A DNA stretch of 49,690 nucleotides from an uncultured Bermanella sp. (GTDB taxonomy: Bacteria; Pseudomonadota; Gammaproteobacteria; Pseudomonadales; Oceanobacteraceae), in contig CAJXRF010000044.1 in assembly GCA_913058575.1 (NCBI GenBank), positions 1-49,690 of the forward strand, in the 5' to 3' direction. Each line of letters starts with the position of its first letter. Position 1 is the stretch's first letter. Below the pieces are notes generated by a model. That model did not search any database. It had not been told where the DNA came from and worked only from the letters and a program-made list of their open reading frames with translations. Shown piece after piece: positions 8,788 through 18,195 of the stretch. The position numbers and the translations under genes are program-made.

Positions 8788-9077
8788 GAAAATTGAGTAT
8801 TTTTTGAGCGTGGTGAAATTACGCTCACTCTATTTCTTTGGGTAAGACATGAATGTCTAAGGCTCTTCTATACTTCCATATAAGGAACTGCACTGATATT
8901 GCAGGTCTTAGGAAGTCACAGCGGCGGGCATTATACCAGTCTGACGCCATTTGTCTTTTTCTATGGAAAGAAGATGGGTTTTTATTTCAAATTAGTCTGT
9001 TTGGCCGCCTTTTATACTGGTTTGCGCGTGCTTGAAGGTTATAAAAAGACAATTTCAACCAAGAGGCCGTTCAAAAC

Positions 9078-11930
9078 ATGGTCACTTTGACCTCTGGCGG
9101 TGAGCGGTTTGACCATAATTTGGTGCAAACCGTGGTAAAACGCTTTGCGGTATATAACGGCTATCGTATTGAGCGCACCCAACTTGCCCTTAGTGAACGC
9201 CAGCAAGTGTTCCTTGAGGTGTTGGCTCTGCTCTTTCATGTGAATCACGAAAAGCTACCAGGCTTTGTTGATTCAGACTGTCCCTGTGGTGTGGCGCGTT
9301 TTAGCCCGAACAAAGATATCTTGCGAGCTGCTGCGAGCATTTCAACTTCATTTCAATATCAACAGCGTCGCTCTGGCCACCCTAAAGTGAAAAGCTTATT
9401 TCTTATGGGCAGTTGTGGCTCATTAGGGCATAGCGGCGGCAGCGATTTAGATATTTGGCTTTGTCATAGCCCTGAGTTAAAGGAGAGTGAGTTATCGGTA
9501 TTACAAAATAAAGCCACTGAAATAGAAGAATGGGCAGAGTCTTTGGGGTTGGAAGTGCATTTTTTTCTAATGGATGCTCACAAATTCATGCGTGGTGAAC
9601 GCAATGATTTAGGGGGAGAAGATTGCGGCAGTGCTCAGCATCAGCTTTTGCTTGATGAATTCTATCGAACGGCCATCTTAGTCGCAGGCTGTTATCCCAT
9701 TTGGTGGGTGGTGCCAGCCGAGCATGAACGAGATTATGAAAGCTTCGCCGCTAGCCTTTTAGAGCAAGGTTTTGTGAATCCTGATGAGGTCATCGATTTC
9801 GGTGGAGTAGGGCAGATTCCAGCAGGAGAGTTTGTGGGCGCGGGCTTATGGCAATTATATAAGGCCATTGGCAGTCCTTATAAGTCGATTTTAAAGCTGT
9901 TTTTAACCGAAGCTTACGCCAGTGGTTACCCTGAGGTTCAAGCGCTAAGTGTGGATTTTAAAAGCCACGTATTTAATGTCGCTACTAAATTAGATGAATT
10001 AGACCCCTACTTAATATTGTGTGAATGGCTGGAAACCTATTTGCACGAACGTGAAGAAGACGCCCGTATAGAGCTGGTACGTCGATGTATTTATTTTAAA
10101 ATACACACTCCCATGAGCCAGCCCACCCGCCGTAAAAATTGGAAACGGGAATTGCTTAAACCCCTCATTGAGCGTTGGGACTGGAGCGCAGGCCATTTAG
10201 CGCATCTTGATAATCGCGCCCATTGGCGAGTACAAGCGGTGATGCAAGAGCGAAAACTGTTAGTGAATGAACTTATCCACAGCTATAAGTTTTTATCCCA
10301 ATTTGGTAGGCGCTATCAAAATGAAAGCATACTGACGGCGCGAGATATGACGCTTTTGGGGCATAAACTGTACGCTACGTTTGATAGAAAGCCCGGTAAA
10401 GTCGATTTTATTAACCCGGGTATCAGCCGTGATATACAAGAAGATAAACTTAGCCTGCACCTGAGTCGTAAAAATGCCCGAACTCGAATTCCGCTCATGA
10501 AATGGAGTCTATTTAGTGGCATTGAGCGCCCAGGCAGTAGCGCCACGCCTTTGAAAAAATCCCAAAGCCTTATTGAGATTTTGGCGTGGTGCCATGTGAA
10601 TGAAGTCATGGCTAAAGGCACTAATCTGGTCATGTACCAAGAGGGCGGGCAAGGTCAGGATTACGAACTTAAAGAAATCATTGCCACATTCCGAAACCTT
10701 CCTAAATCAGGTGGCGTTGATACCAACTTTGAACATTCTCCTGTGCCAAAAATTCTTAATTTATACATCAATGTCTATGTAGACCCCATGAGTCACTATA
10801 CTCGTCGGGGTATTCATAAAATTTCTAACCTCACTGATTCACTGGGCTTTAGCGCCTCTAAAGAAAACTTAGTGTTAACCATTGATCAGCTTATTTATAA
10901 CTCTTGGCGAGAAGTGTTGGCCACCCGTTACGAGGGGCAAAATGCGTTGTTGCGAGTGATTGAAGATTACCTTGTCTCTTACCCTCCAGGTACCGCTGAA
11001 GTACCGCCTAAAGTGAGTGTTTATTGCTTTTGCTCAAGCCGAGCCAAAGCGATCTCTCAAAGAATAGAAGAAGTGATCGAAGGGGTTAGAAATTGCTTTT
11101 ACAAAAATAAACGAGGCCCCCGCAGCCGCTACGTATTGCAAGTGGCCAGTGAATACCATGTGGTGCAATTTAGTGAAGGAAGACCGGTTATTTACCATTT
11201 TGCTAAGGTGAGTGACTTGTTAAAACAATTGGCCAGACCGCAGCCTTATTACTCACAAATTGTGCTGGATGTTCAGGCCTTGCAAGGTACCGTCATAAAA
11301 ATGATTTGCGAGCATGCTCATCCAGGGCGGTTGCAGGTGTATTACCTAAAGCAAGAACGTAGAGCGCAAATATATGTGTTAGATGAAAGAGGCTCGTTAG
11401 TACAATGGAGTACGCCCATGTTTAATGAGGCTGCACTCATTAACCCCATGAACCATTTTTTAAGGCAGGTGGAATACAATCAAAATCGCCATCGCTTTGA
11501 AGCCCCTGAATTGGTTCAAGAGCGCACCATTGAGTATTACCAAATTCAATTACCCGAAGCTGAAAAGCCATTGCGCACCCGTGCTATTCGCCCCAAAGAA
11601 GGGTTAGGACAGGGGCGTTTTTTTGATGTGCATGCCCAAGTGGATTTTGATGCGCAAAATAACATTGGCTTTACGCTGCATTGTGACCAAGAAGAATTTA
11701 GCCAGCTAGAATACGGCCAAGATATTTACCAAGCGGTAGTGCGGCATTTAGTTAAACTGCGCGAGCACCATAAGCCTTACCCCATTTACATTACCGATTT
11801 ATCCATTGCTGATCGTTTACATAACCGCAACGCTAAGCATGTTTTACAAACAGCCAGTTACATTAACTATAAGCACAAATTGGAATATCGGTTAAACAAG
11901 GCTTTACAAAACCTATACCCCAAAACTTAA
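9078..11930 (+). CDS. cyaA: Class I adenylate cyclase
   Basis: 950 residues, slightly longer than the E. coli enzyme (848). It makes cAMP from ATP in the cytoplasm for Crp-type signalling. The nucleotidyltransferase catalytic motif GSCGSLGHSGGSDLDIW starts at residue 111, with the metal-binding aspartates at 123 and 125. Long conserved class I segments follow (GAGLWQLYKAIGSPYKSILKL, YKFLSQFGRRYQ). The C-terminal regulatory half runs to the stop. Start at the ATG after a weak ribosome site; an earlier start is not evident. Monocistronic or first of its unit. Confidence 0.96.
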   Translation: MVTLTSGGERFDHNLVQTVVKRFAVYNGYRIERTQLALSERQQVFLEVLALLFHVNHEKLPGFVDSDCPCGVARFSPNKDILRAAASISTSFQYQQRRSGHPKVKSLFLMGSCGSLGHSGGSDLDIWLCHSPELKESELSVLQNKATEIEEWAESLGLEVHFFLMDAHKFMRGERNDLGGEDCGSAQHQLLLDEFYRTAILVAGCYPIWWVVPAEHERDYESFAASLLEQGFVNPDEVIDFGGVGQIPAGEFVGAGLWQLYKAIGSPYKSILKLFLTEAYASGYPEVQALSVDFKSHVFNVATKLDELDPYLILCEWLETYLHEREEDARIELVRRCIYFKIHTPMSQPTRRKNWKRELLKPLIERWDWSAGHLAHLDNRAHWRVQAVMQERKLLVNELIHSYKFLSQFGRRYQNESILTARDMTLLGHKLYATFDRKPGKVDFINPGISRDIQEDKLSLHLSRKNARTRIPLMKWSLFSGIERPGSSATPLKKSQSLIEILAWCHVNEVMAKGTNLVMYQEGGQGQDYELKEIIATFRNLPKSGGVDTNFEHSPVPKILNLYINVYVDPMSHYTRRGIHKISNLTDSLGFSASKENLVLTIDQLIYNSWREVLATRYEGQNALLRVIEDYLVSYPPGTAEVPPKVSVYCFCSSRAKAISQRIEEVIEGVRNCFYKNKRGPRSRYVLQVASEYHVVQFSEGRPVIYHFAKVSDLLKQLARPQPYYSQIVLDVQALQGTVIKMICEHAHPGRLQVYYLKQERRAQIYVLDERGSLVQWSTPMFNEAALINPMNHFLRQVEYNQNRHRFEAPELVQERTIEYYQIQLPEAEKPLRTRAIRPKEGLGQGRFFDVHAQVDFDAQNNIGFTLHCDQEEFSQLEYGQDIYQAVVRHLVKLREHHKPYPIYITDLSIADRLHNRNAKHVLQTASYINYKHKLEYRLNKALQNLYPKT

Positions 11931-12014
11931 TCTTTATGGCTGCTCTATTGAATAGAGGCTTAAGGCCCCGTTATTAGTGGGTATAAGTACTCACTACCCA
12001 ATTTTAACACTCCC

Positions 12015-12043
12015 TATTCACAGTGAGTTGAAAGGCATATAAT
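12015..12043 (+). promoter_or_regulatory. Promoter of lptM-lysA-dapF group
   Basis: A perfect TATAAT -10 box at 12038-12043 stands 17 bases after a weak -35 (TATTCA, 12015-12020). The lptM ATG follows about 28 bases after the -10 box. Confidence 0.6.
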
Positions 12044-12071
12044 CCACGTTTATTTGGTTTGAGCAATTATC

Positions 12072-12206
12072 ATGCGCTATTTGGTAATATTGGTCGCTTT
12101 AATGGTGGCGGGGTGTGGTCAGAAAGGAGCGTTGTTCTTGCCTGACAGTGCACCTAAGCAGCAGCCTGAACAAACAGCTGACGTCCCCCTTAAATCTGGT
12201 GCGTAA
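12072..12206 (+). CDS. lptM: LptM (YifL-family) small lipoprotein
   Basis: 44 residues. The lipoprotein signal MRYLVILVALMVAGC carries a lipobox VAGC with the modified Cys at residue 15. The mature start CGQKGALFLP is the signature of the YifL/LptM family, which in E. coli assists oxidative maturation of the LPS translocon LptD in the outer membrane. It precedes lysA by 65 bases, the conserved lptM-lysA-dapF order of pseudomonads. A good promoter lies immediately upstream. Confidence 0.93.
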   Translation: MRYLVILVALMVAGCGQKGALFLPDSAPKQQPEQTADVPLKSGA

Positions 12207-12271
12207 GCGCTAAGTAATCGTTGCCCTGAGTGCCCAAACAAGTGGCCTGAAAGACAAGAGAAGTAACACCC

Positions 12272-13525
12272 ATGACAGATGTATTCCAACACCAAAACGG
12301 TCAATTGTTTGCCGAAAATATGCCGGTAAGTGACTTAGCTGCGCAATACGGCACACCGTTATACGTGTACTCGCGTAAAGCCTTTCAAGATCATTACCTA
12401 GCCTATAGCGAGGCGCTTGTAGGTAAAGATGCGTTGGTGTGCTACGCCATAAAAGCTAACTCGAATTTGGCCGTGTTGAATGTATTAGCAAAACTCGGTG
12501 CGGGTTTTGATATCGTGAGCCGAGGTGAATTAGAGCGTGTCCTTAAGGCTGGCGGCGATGCTAATAAAGTCGTGTTTTCGGGTGTGGCCAAAACGGCTGA
12601 TGAAATGCAATTCGCATTAGAGAAAGGCGTGCATTGTTTTAACGTAGAATCTTCCATGGAGCTAGAACGCTTAAATGACGTGGCCATGGACATGGGTGTT
12701 AAAGCTCCCATTTCTATTCGTGTTAACCCAGATGTAGACGCACAAACTCATCCGTATATTTCTACAGGTCTTAAAGAAAATAAGTTTGGTGTGGATATAG
12801 AAGTGGCGGTATCGGTTTACGAGCGTGCCAAACAAATGGAAGGGATTGAAATTAAAGGCGTTGATTGCCACATTGGCAGCCAGCTAACCCAAATCACCCC
12901 ATTCCTTGATGCCATTGATCGTGTTTTAGCCTTAATCGATACCTTAGCTGAGAAAGGCATTGAGCTTGAACATATAGATTTAGGGGGCGGCTTAGGCGTA
13001 GTTTATGACGATGAAACGCCACCGAGTCCTAAAGAATTCATTGATGCCATTATGCCTAAGCTTGAGGGTCGTAACTTGAAATTGGTTCTGGAGCCTGGCC
13101 GCTCTATTGCCGCTAATGCAGGTATTTTTGTCACCGAAGTTGAATTTCTTAAAAGTAACAGTGATAAAAACTTTGCCATTATCGATGGCGGTATGAACGA
13201 TTTAATTCGTCCTTCACTTTACAGTGCTTGGCAAAAAATAGTGGAAGTGACGCCGCGCCAAGAAACAGAAGTGAAGCTTTACGATATTGTCGGCCCTGTG
13301 TGTGAAACCGGAGACTTCTTAGGGAAGGATCGTGAATTGGCTCTTCAAGCGGGCGATTTACTGGCGGTTAAGAGTTCAGGTGCTTACGGCTTTGCCATGG
13401 CCAGTAATTATAATACCCGCAATAAGCCAGCAGAAATCATGGTCGATGGCGATAAAGCACATTTGATTCGTCGTCGTGAAACCGTGCAAGATCAGATTCA
13501 GTTAGAATCCATCATTGCCGAGTAA
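12272..13525 (+). CDS. lysA: Diaminopimelate decarboxylase
   Basis: 417 residues, the normal length. It catalyses the last step of lysine biosynthesis, PLP-dependent decarboxylation of meso-diaminopimelate. The PLP lysine is in CYAIKANSN near residue 60. HIGSQ and LGGGLG segments bind the cofactor phosphate, EPGRSIAANAG is present, and the second active-site element reads GPVCETGDFLG. Sits between lptM and dapF, the enzyme supplying its substrate. The start ATG has an agagaag ribosome site. Confidence 0.97.
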   Translation: MTDVFQHQNGQLFAENMPVSDLAAQYGTPLYVYSRKAFQDHYLAYSEALVGKDALVCYAIKANSNLAVLNVLAKLGAGFDIVSRGELERVLKAGGDANKVVFSGVAKTADEMQFALEKGVHCFNVESSMELERLNDVAMDMGVKAPISIRVNPDVDAQTHPYISTGLKENKFGVDIEVAVSVYERAKQMEGIEIKGVDCHIGSQLTQITPFLDAIDRVLALIDTLAEKGIELEHIDLGGGLGVVYDDETPPSPKEFIDAIMPKLEGRNLKLVLEPGRSIAANAGIFVTEVEFLKSNSDKNFAIIDGGMNDLIRPSLYSAWQKIVEVTPRQETEVKLYDIVGPVCETGDFLGKDRELALQAGDLLAVKSSGAYGFAMASNYNTRNKPAEIMVDGDKAHLIRRRETVQDQIQLESIIAE

Positions 13526-13580
13526 ATGGTGACAGAATAGAAAACTGAGATATTTTTTATAGTTTGAATTGGGAATCATT

Positions 13581-14420
13581 ATGTTATTGCGCTTTAGCAA
13601 AATGCACGGTTTAGGAAATGACTTTATGGTGGTGGATTTAGCCACTCAGCATTTTGCGTTTCGCCCTGAACTGGTAAGACAGCTGAGCGACCGAAAATTT
13701 GGTATTGGGTTTGATCAGTTACTCATTGTTGAAACCCCCAGTAATCCAGATGTGGATTTTCGATATCGAATTTTTAATGCGGATGGTTCCGAAGTAGAGC
13801 AATGTGGAAACGGTGCACGCTGCTTCGCACGCTTTGTTCATGATATTCACCTCACTGCTAAAAACCCTATTTTGGTGGAAACCAACTCAGGCATTATTAG
13901 CCTAGATATCCAAGATAACGGCGAAGTGTTGGTGAACATGGGGAAAGCTAAATTCGAACCTAAAGAATTGCCCTTCACTGCAACCACTATTGAAGATAAA
14001 TACAGTTTAGAAGTGCCACTAAATGAAGGCACGCACACCGTGGAAGTGGGTGCCGTTTCCATGGGCAACCCCCATGCTGTGATGCTGGTAGAGAATCTTG
14101 AAAGTGAACTTGTGAATCAACTGGGTCCTGAAATTGAAAAGCATCCTTTGTTTACCAAGCGCGTAAACGCGGGTTTCATGCAAATTGTAAATCGCGGTGA
14201 AATGAATTTACGGGTATACGAGCGTGGTGCAGGTTGGACACTGGCTTGTGGTACGGGTGCGTGTGCGGCCATGGTGACTGCTCATAAGTGGGGGCTGGTA
14301 GATGATCAAGTAATCGTTAATTTGCCTGGTGGCGCGCTAACCATTAATTGGGATGGTGAAGGGGATGTGAGAATGACAGGCCCAGCCATGCGCGTGTTTG
14401 AAGGCCGCATTCAGGTTTAA
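13581..14420 (+). CDS. dapF: Diaminopimelate epimerase
   Basis: 279 residues. It interconverts LL- and meso-diaminopimelate, feeding lysA and peptidoglycan synthesis. The two catalytic cysteines are visible in [16 protein letters not shown] and [12 protein letters not shown] chose the ATG at 13581 ([15 protein letters not shown]), which matches the family N-terminus and has a ggga ribosome site 6 bases before it. A TTG four codons upstream is less likely. Follows lysA by 55 bases. Confidence 0.97.
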   Translation: MLLRFSKMHGLGNDFMVVDLATQHFAFRPELVRQLSDRKFGIGFDQLLIVETPSNPDVDFRYRIFNADGSEVEQCGNGARCFARFVHDIHLTAKNPILVETNSGIISLDIQDNGEVLVNMGKAKFEPKELPFTATTIEDKYSLEVPLNEGTHTVEVGAVSMGNPHAVMLVENLESELVNQLGPEIEKHPLFTKRVNAGFMQIVNRGEMNLRVYERGAGWTLACGTGACAAMVTAHKWGLVDDQVIVNLPGGALTINWDGEGDVRMTGPAMRVFEGRIQV

Positions 14421-14475
14421 ACCCAGCCATTAACCATGATTAAGTTACAGAATAAATAGGATAGGAACGCGCAGA

Positions 14476-15126
14476 ATGGAAGTGGAAAAAAGCACATTAG
14501 ATGCTCGTCAGGTGGCGGCTTTTTTATCTGAAAACCCTGAATTTTTTCGCACTTATCCCGAGATTATTGCGCAATTGGATATTCCCCATGAGACAGGTGC
14601 CACTGTTTCTTTGGTGGAGTATCAGTCTAAATTATTGCGTACAAAAAATAATGAATTACACGATCGTTTAAAGCAATTGGTGGAAAATGCTCGCCGTAAT
14701 GATCGTTTGTTTGAACAAACCCGCCGATTAACATTAGATTTACTGGATGCGCAAAGTATTGAAGAAGTAGAGCAATCTTTACAGCAGTGTATGGCTACGG
14801 TTTACGGTGTAGATCACGCTTGCATTACTTTGTTTGTTCCAGCCATGACCATGCAGTGTATTACTGAAGTGGAAATGCAGCATCACCTTGTGCGTCATTT
14901 TGGGCGTAAGCATGCCTTTTGTGGTCAGTTAAGCGATGAGCAAATGGAGCTGTTCTTTCATGAGAAAAGCAAAGTAGGGTCAATGGCAGCTTGCCTACTT
15001 AAAAATGATTTGGGCATTTTATCTATCGGCCATAAAAGCGAAGACTACTTTAAAAGCAACATGGATACCTTGTTTCTAGATTACGTCAGTGAAATCATTA
15101 GCCGCCGATTAGATCTTCTTTTGTAA
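14476..15126 (+). CDS. DUF484 family protein (YigA-like)
   Basis: 216 residues. The N-terminus (VAAFLSENPEFFRTYPEIIAQLDIPH, residues about 11-37) is the DUF484 hallmark, followed by a coiled-coil-like stretch (about 50-85) and a GAF-like C-terminal domain. Function is unknown; it is normally encoded between dapF and xerC. Here it follows dapF by 55 bases, but xerC is absent and the HAD gene comes next after 63 bases. Confidence 0.9.
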   Translation: MEVEKSTLDARQVAAFLSENPEFFRTYPEIIAQLDIPHETGATVSLVEYQSKLLRTKNNELHDRLKQLVENARRNDRLFEQTRRLTLDLLDAQSIEEVEQSLQQCMATVYGVDHACITLFVPAMTMQCITEVEMQHHLVRHFGRKHAFCGQLSDEQMELFFHEKSKVGSMAACLLKNDLGILSIGHKSEDYFKSNMDTLFLDYVSEIISRRLDLLL

Positions 15127-15189
15127 AACATAACCATCAGCCTTTCATTATTATTGTCTTGTCATAAGTGTTTCATAGCGGGTGTATAA

Positions 15190-15900
15190 ATGTCTGAGTT
15201 TTCATTGTCTAAAATAAAAGTTATTAGCTTTGATTTAGATGACACCCTATGGAATGGCACCGATGTCATTATAAAAGCAGAGCGAGCCATGCAACAATGG
15301 ATGGCCAAGCACACTCAAGATATTTTAAATAATCTTTCTTCAAAAGAAATGCGCAACCGAAAAATTAGTTTTATTAAAGCGCACCCTCATTTACTAAATA
15401 AAATAAGCCATGCTCGTCAACTTTTTCTAGCCCATCTATTTTCAGAATTTAACTATGACAACCCAGAGAAAATGGCGGAAGAATGTTTTTCTGAGTTTTA
15501 TCATGCTCGCCAGCAAGTGCAGCTATTTGAAGGGGTTACCAATTCTCTGACCATGCTTAAAAAACAAGCTCGGCTAATTGCTATTACCAATGGCAACGCT
15601 GATATTAAATTGGTGGGGTTAGATGAGTATTTCGAATTTTGTTTAAATGCAGAAGACTTTGAAAAACCAAAACCTCATGGTGATATATTTATAAATGCTT
15701 TGGATAAAGCCGGCATTCAGGCTCATGAATGTTTGCATGTGGGAGATCACCCAGTTCATGACATGCAAGGGGCTTATGAAATCGGCATGGCAACTTGCTG
15801 GTTGAAAGATGGAAGTCGAGACTGGCAGCAAGATTTCTCGCCTAATATCACTATTGAAAGCGTTCAAGAATTAACGACACTATTTAACGCCGCCCCTTAG
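15190..15900 (+). CDS. HAD-family hydrolase (YigB-like)
   Basis: 236 residues with all HAD motifs: nucleophile and acid in FDLDDTLW (about residues 14-21), motif II Thr in ITNGN, motif III Lys in EKPKP, and motif IV HVGDHPVHD. A helical cap lies between motifs I and II, as in YigB, which dephosphorylates FMN and sugar phosphates. In related genomes the gene follows xerC in the dapF cluster, which supports orthology. The last 4 bases overlap the 3' end of the convergent small lipoprotein gene. Substrate not determined. Confidence 0.88.
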   Translation: MSEFSLSKIKVISFDLDDTLWNGTDVIIKAERAMQQWMAKHTQDILNNLSSKEMRNRKISFIKAHPHLLNKISHARQLFLAHLFSEFNYDNPEKMAEECFSEFYHARQQVQLFEGVTNSLTMLKKQARLIAITNGNADIKLVGLDEYFEFCLNAEDFEKPKPHGDIFINALDKAGIQAHECLHVGDHPVHDMQGAYEIGMATCWLKDGSRDWQQDFSPNITIESVQELTTLFNAAP

Positions 15901-16076
15901 TATCCCCTAAAGCCAAATTCAGTCATATCGACTTCTACCATCGCCTCTTCTAAGGCCTTTTCATGGTCAATGGTGTGCGATTTAATCACCGCCGTTTCCT
16001 GCGGTTTCATTTGTTGATTACCACAAGCACTTAATAGACTGACTAATAATCCAATTAATATGTATTTTAAATACAT
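15897..16076 (-). CDS. Small lipoprotein of unknown function
   Basis: A 59-residue frame starting MYLKYILIGLLVSLLSACGN. The hydrophobic signal ends in the lipobox LSAC with the modified Cys at residue 18, and the mature part is short, acidic and polar (EKALEEAMVEVD). A good ribosome site (aagga) precedes the ATG by 8 bases. It ends convergently with the HAD gene, overlapping by 4 bases. No family recognised; the signal peptide and ribosome site are the evidence for reality. Confidence 0.75.
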   Translation of the reverse strand: MYLKYILIGLLVSLLSACGNQQMKPQETAVIKSHTIDHEKALEEAMVEVDMTEFGFRGY

Positions 16077-16257
16077 AGCGTTTGTCCTTGTTAAGCCAAT
16101 AGAGTTATCAATTTATGATATGAAATATAGGCTTTTATTTACTAGGCGCTATGTGGGTTAGTAAAGACTGTGAAGGGGTTGGCAATCTATTTTATTTTTA
16201 GAATGATGGGTTATGTATTGGCAAGGCGGGTGTGAAAAGCGGATATAACCGTGCAGC

Positions 16258-16302
16258 TAAAAGGTTATAAAAGACTTAACTAACCCATGTCTTTTATAAC
16301 CT
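16258..16302 (-). terminator. Stem-loop downstream of the CocE-type hydrolase
   Basis: Perfect 14-base inverted repeat (aggttataaaagac / gtcttttataacct, loop of 13), starting 9 bases after the hydrolase stop. On the minus strand it is followed by a short T run (tttt). Probable terminator, A+T-rich stem. Confidence 0.6.
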
Positions 16303-16310
16303 ATTCGATC

Positions 16311-17969
16311 CTAAAGGGCCGGCACGGTGAGCACCGATTGTTTAGAAGATGAAAATTCAAAGTCCAAATTGTAATTCACACTGGTAGGGGTTTTATATTG
16401 GGGGTCCATAGTATCAATAGCCAGTACTAGTCTATGACCTTCTGGTATATCGTAGGCGGTGGTGACTAGCTCAAAATCTACCTGCACTTTTTTTCCCGCT
16501 TGTGCATTGGGTAAGGTCATCACGCCATGGGTGATGAGTGTGCCTGTTCCCCAAAAATCCATATCGTATAAGTAAGCTACCATTTGTACTTTTTCAAAGT
16601 GAGGCTGCACTTGCAAACTCACTTTTGGGTTACCTCGAATTTGCATTTCTTCACTTAAATATCCGCTATTAAAATAAATACTGCGCACATCTGAAGCGGC
16701 AGAAATATCCGTTAATATAGGAATTTCTAATTGCTCTAATAATTGTGAAAGCAAAGGTATTTGGGTGCTGAACAAGCTGCCAGTCCAAGCGTTAATGGTA
16801 TTGTCTTTGCCAAACCAGCTTTGATAACTGTAATCTTCTAAATCTGCGCTATTGAAAAGGCTGCGCGGGTGTAAGTAAAAAGATTGCGGTTGGGCTTGGC
16901 TAATGGGGAAGTCATCAAAGCCATCAAATTGATCTTTAAATTTTACCTTCATCTGTAGGGGTTTAGCCGTGGCCATATCATTGATTTCACCTTTTAAATG
17001 AAGGTCGAACCATTTATAAGTATTTTCCCAAATAATATTATCGCCAATGCCTACAAGGCTGGGTAATAGTTCAGCAGTGGCATGGGTGCCAGACACTAAA
17101 TCTATGTGCTTGGGTGTGGTGAGCTGTGAAAACATATCAAGCAGGGTGTTGGGTTGAAATAAATTATCCCCATAAGCTTTGCCTAAATAGATGGCGGTAC
17201 CGTTTTGGTTAATTTGCTCAACATAGTTAATAGGTGAGCGGATATTTGCCCACTCAACAATAGCTGGAATTTCGTTAAGATTTTGGCTTTTAATATCATT
17301 CCAATACTGAGCCACAATAGGATCCAGGTTACCGATCAATTGCCCACTTAAAGTTAGTAGCTCGCCCCATACTAATCTTGGTGTGCTATTTCCATATAAT
17401 GCATCCGTAAGGCTACCCCAACTGCTCATGGCTGAAACGGCTTTTATACGACTGTCAAAGGCGGCCCCTAATAAACTGATGCCTGAGCCATAAGAGATAC
17501 CAGCACTGCCAATGGCTTGCGGGTCAACTGGATAGTTGGCCAATAAAAAATCAATGACAGCGCTTAAATCGCTAACGTCTTGAGGGCCAGCGGTGGCAAT
17601 GACGCCTCCTGATTGTCCAAATCCCCGAGTGCTGTAACTTAATACTATGTACCCTTTTTCAGCAAGGTCAGCTGCTTGTTGAAGGTATTCGTATTCATTT
17701 AACCCCCAGCTATTTATAAAAATTACCGCTGGCGCTAAGCCGGATAAATTATTGGGTACAAATATATTGGCGGCGATTTCAACTCCATCAGTGGCGCTAA
17801 TAATGATGTCATCGTCTGTGGTGTAATTGTTAGATGTTGGAAATATCCCTTGATTCAATAAGCCTGCCGCAAAGCTAATGATGGGTAATAGGCCCTCAGC
17901 CTGACTTGCGTGAATGGGCAATATCAAAATAAGGCTCAGCAAGAATGATTTAAACTTTGGCTGCTTCAT
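16311..17969 (-). CDS. Exported CocE/NonD-type alpha/beta-hydrolase (S15 peptidase family)
   Basis: 552 residues. A Sec signal peptide (residues 1-25, ending SQAEG) indicates export. The alpha/beta-hydrolase core is of the X-Pro dipeptidyl-peptidase/cocaine-esterase type: oxyanion region VIFINSWGLNEYEY, STRGFGQSGG, nucleophile Ser in GISYGSGISLLG (about residue 170), and a histidine in LVSGTHATAE. The C-terminal third (from about 350) is the beta-rich jelly-roll domain usual in this family, ending with a substrate-binding-type LVLAIDTMDP. Substrate (ester, amide or peptide) cannot be told. Flanked by stem-loops on both sides, so it is probably expressed alone. Confidence 0.85.
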   Translation of the reverse strand: MKQPKFKSFLLSLILILPIHASQAEGLLPIISFAAGLLNQGIFPTSNNYTTDDDIIISATDGVEIAANIFVPNNLSGLAPAVIFINSWGLNEYEYLQQAADLAEKGYIVLSYSTRGFGQSGGVIATAGPQDVSDLSAVIDFLLANYPVDPQAIGSAGISYGSGISLLGAAFDSRIKAVSAMSSWGSLTDALYGNSTPRLVWGELLTLSGQLIGNLDPIVAQYWNDIKSQNLNEIPAIVEWANIRSPINYVEQINQNGTAIYLGKAYGDNLFQPNTLLDMFSQLTTPKHIDLVSGTHATAELLPSLVGIGDNIIWENTYKWFDLHLKGEINDMATAKPLQMKVKFKDQFDGFDDFPISQAQPQSFYLHPRSLFNSADLEDYSYQSWFGKDNTINAWTGSLFSTQIPLLSQLLEQLEIPILTDISAASDVRSIYFNSGYLSEEMQIRGNPKVSLQVQPHFEKVQMVAYLYDMDFWGTGTLITHGVMTLPNAQAGKKVQVDFELVTTAYDIPEGHRLVLAIDTMDPQYKTPTSVNYNLDFEFSSSKQSVLTVPAL

Positions 17970-18108
17970 AAAAGTCCTTTTTATTTAGGTGTATTTTAAC
18001 GAGCCATATTGACCCGGTTCGATAACCAGCATAGAAGCCATTTAAACTAGGACTATGTAGAGAAGTGCCAACCTAAAAAATAAAAGCTTTAATTCACTAA
18101 AAGGAGTG

Positions 18109-18146
18109 ATTCACTGAAAGGCTGATATTAAAGCCTTTCAGTGAAT
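18109..18146. terminator. Inverted repeat downstream of elyC
   Basis: Perfect 15-base stem (attcactgaaaggct / agcctttcagtgaat) with an 8-base loop, in the gap between elyC and the downstream hydrolase gene, both on the minus strand. No clear T-tract follows, so it may act as a terminator or an RNA-stabilising hairpin. Confidence 0.5.
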
Positions 18147-18195
18147 GTAAAAATAACAAAGAAGCTAAACTAGAAATTGATCAATAGTCTAAAAA

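Larger units (their letters stand above)
8639..9077. other. Intergenic region between rpmB and cyaA (439 bases)
   Basis: Divergent control region. The left part is the rpmB leader and promoter. Between them and cyaA I see a short palindrome (agacat-ga-atgtct, 8845-8858) but no convincing gene. Two short overlapping frames near 8853-9090 have no recognisable protein features. Confidence 0.6.

Noticed and set aside
8853-9090. Overlapping short open frames upstream of cyaA
   Set aside because: No start signals and aromatic-rich sequence typical of non-coding A+T-rich DNA.
13569-13580. Upstream TTG start for dapF
   Set aside because: The ATG at 13581 matches the invariant family N-terminus and has its own ribosome site.
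16077-16310. Possible small gene between the lipoprotein and hydrolase genes
   Set aside because: Only short frames without start signals; the clear element is the terminator-like hairpin at 16258-16302.
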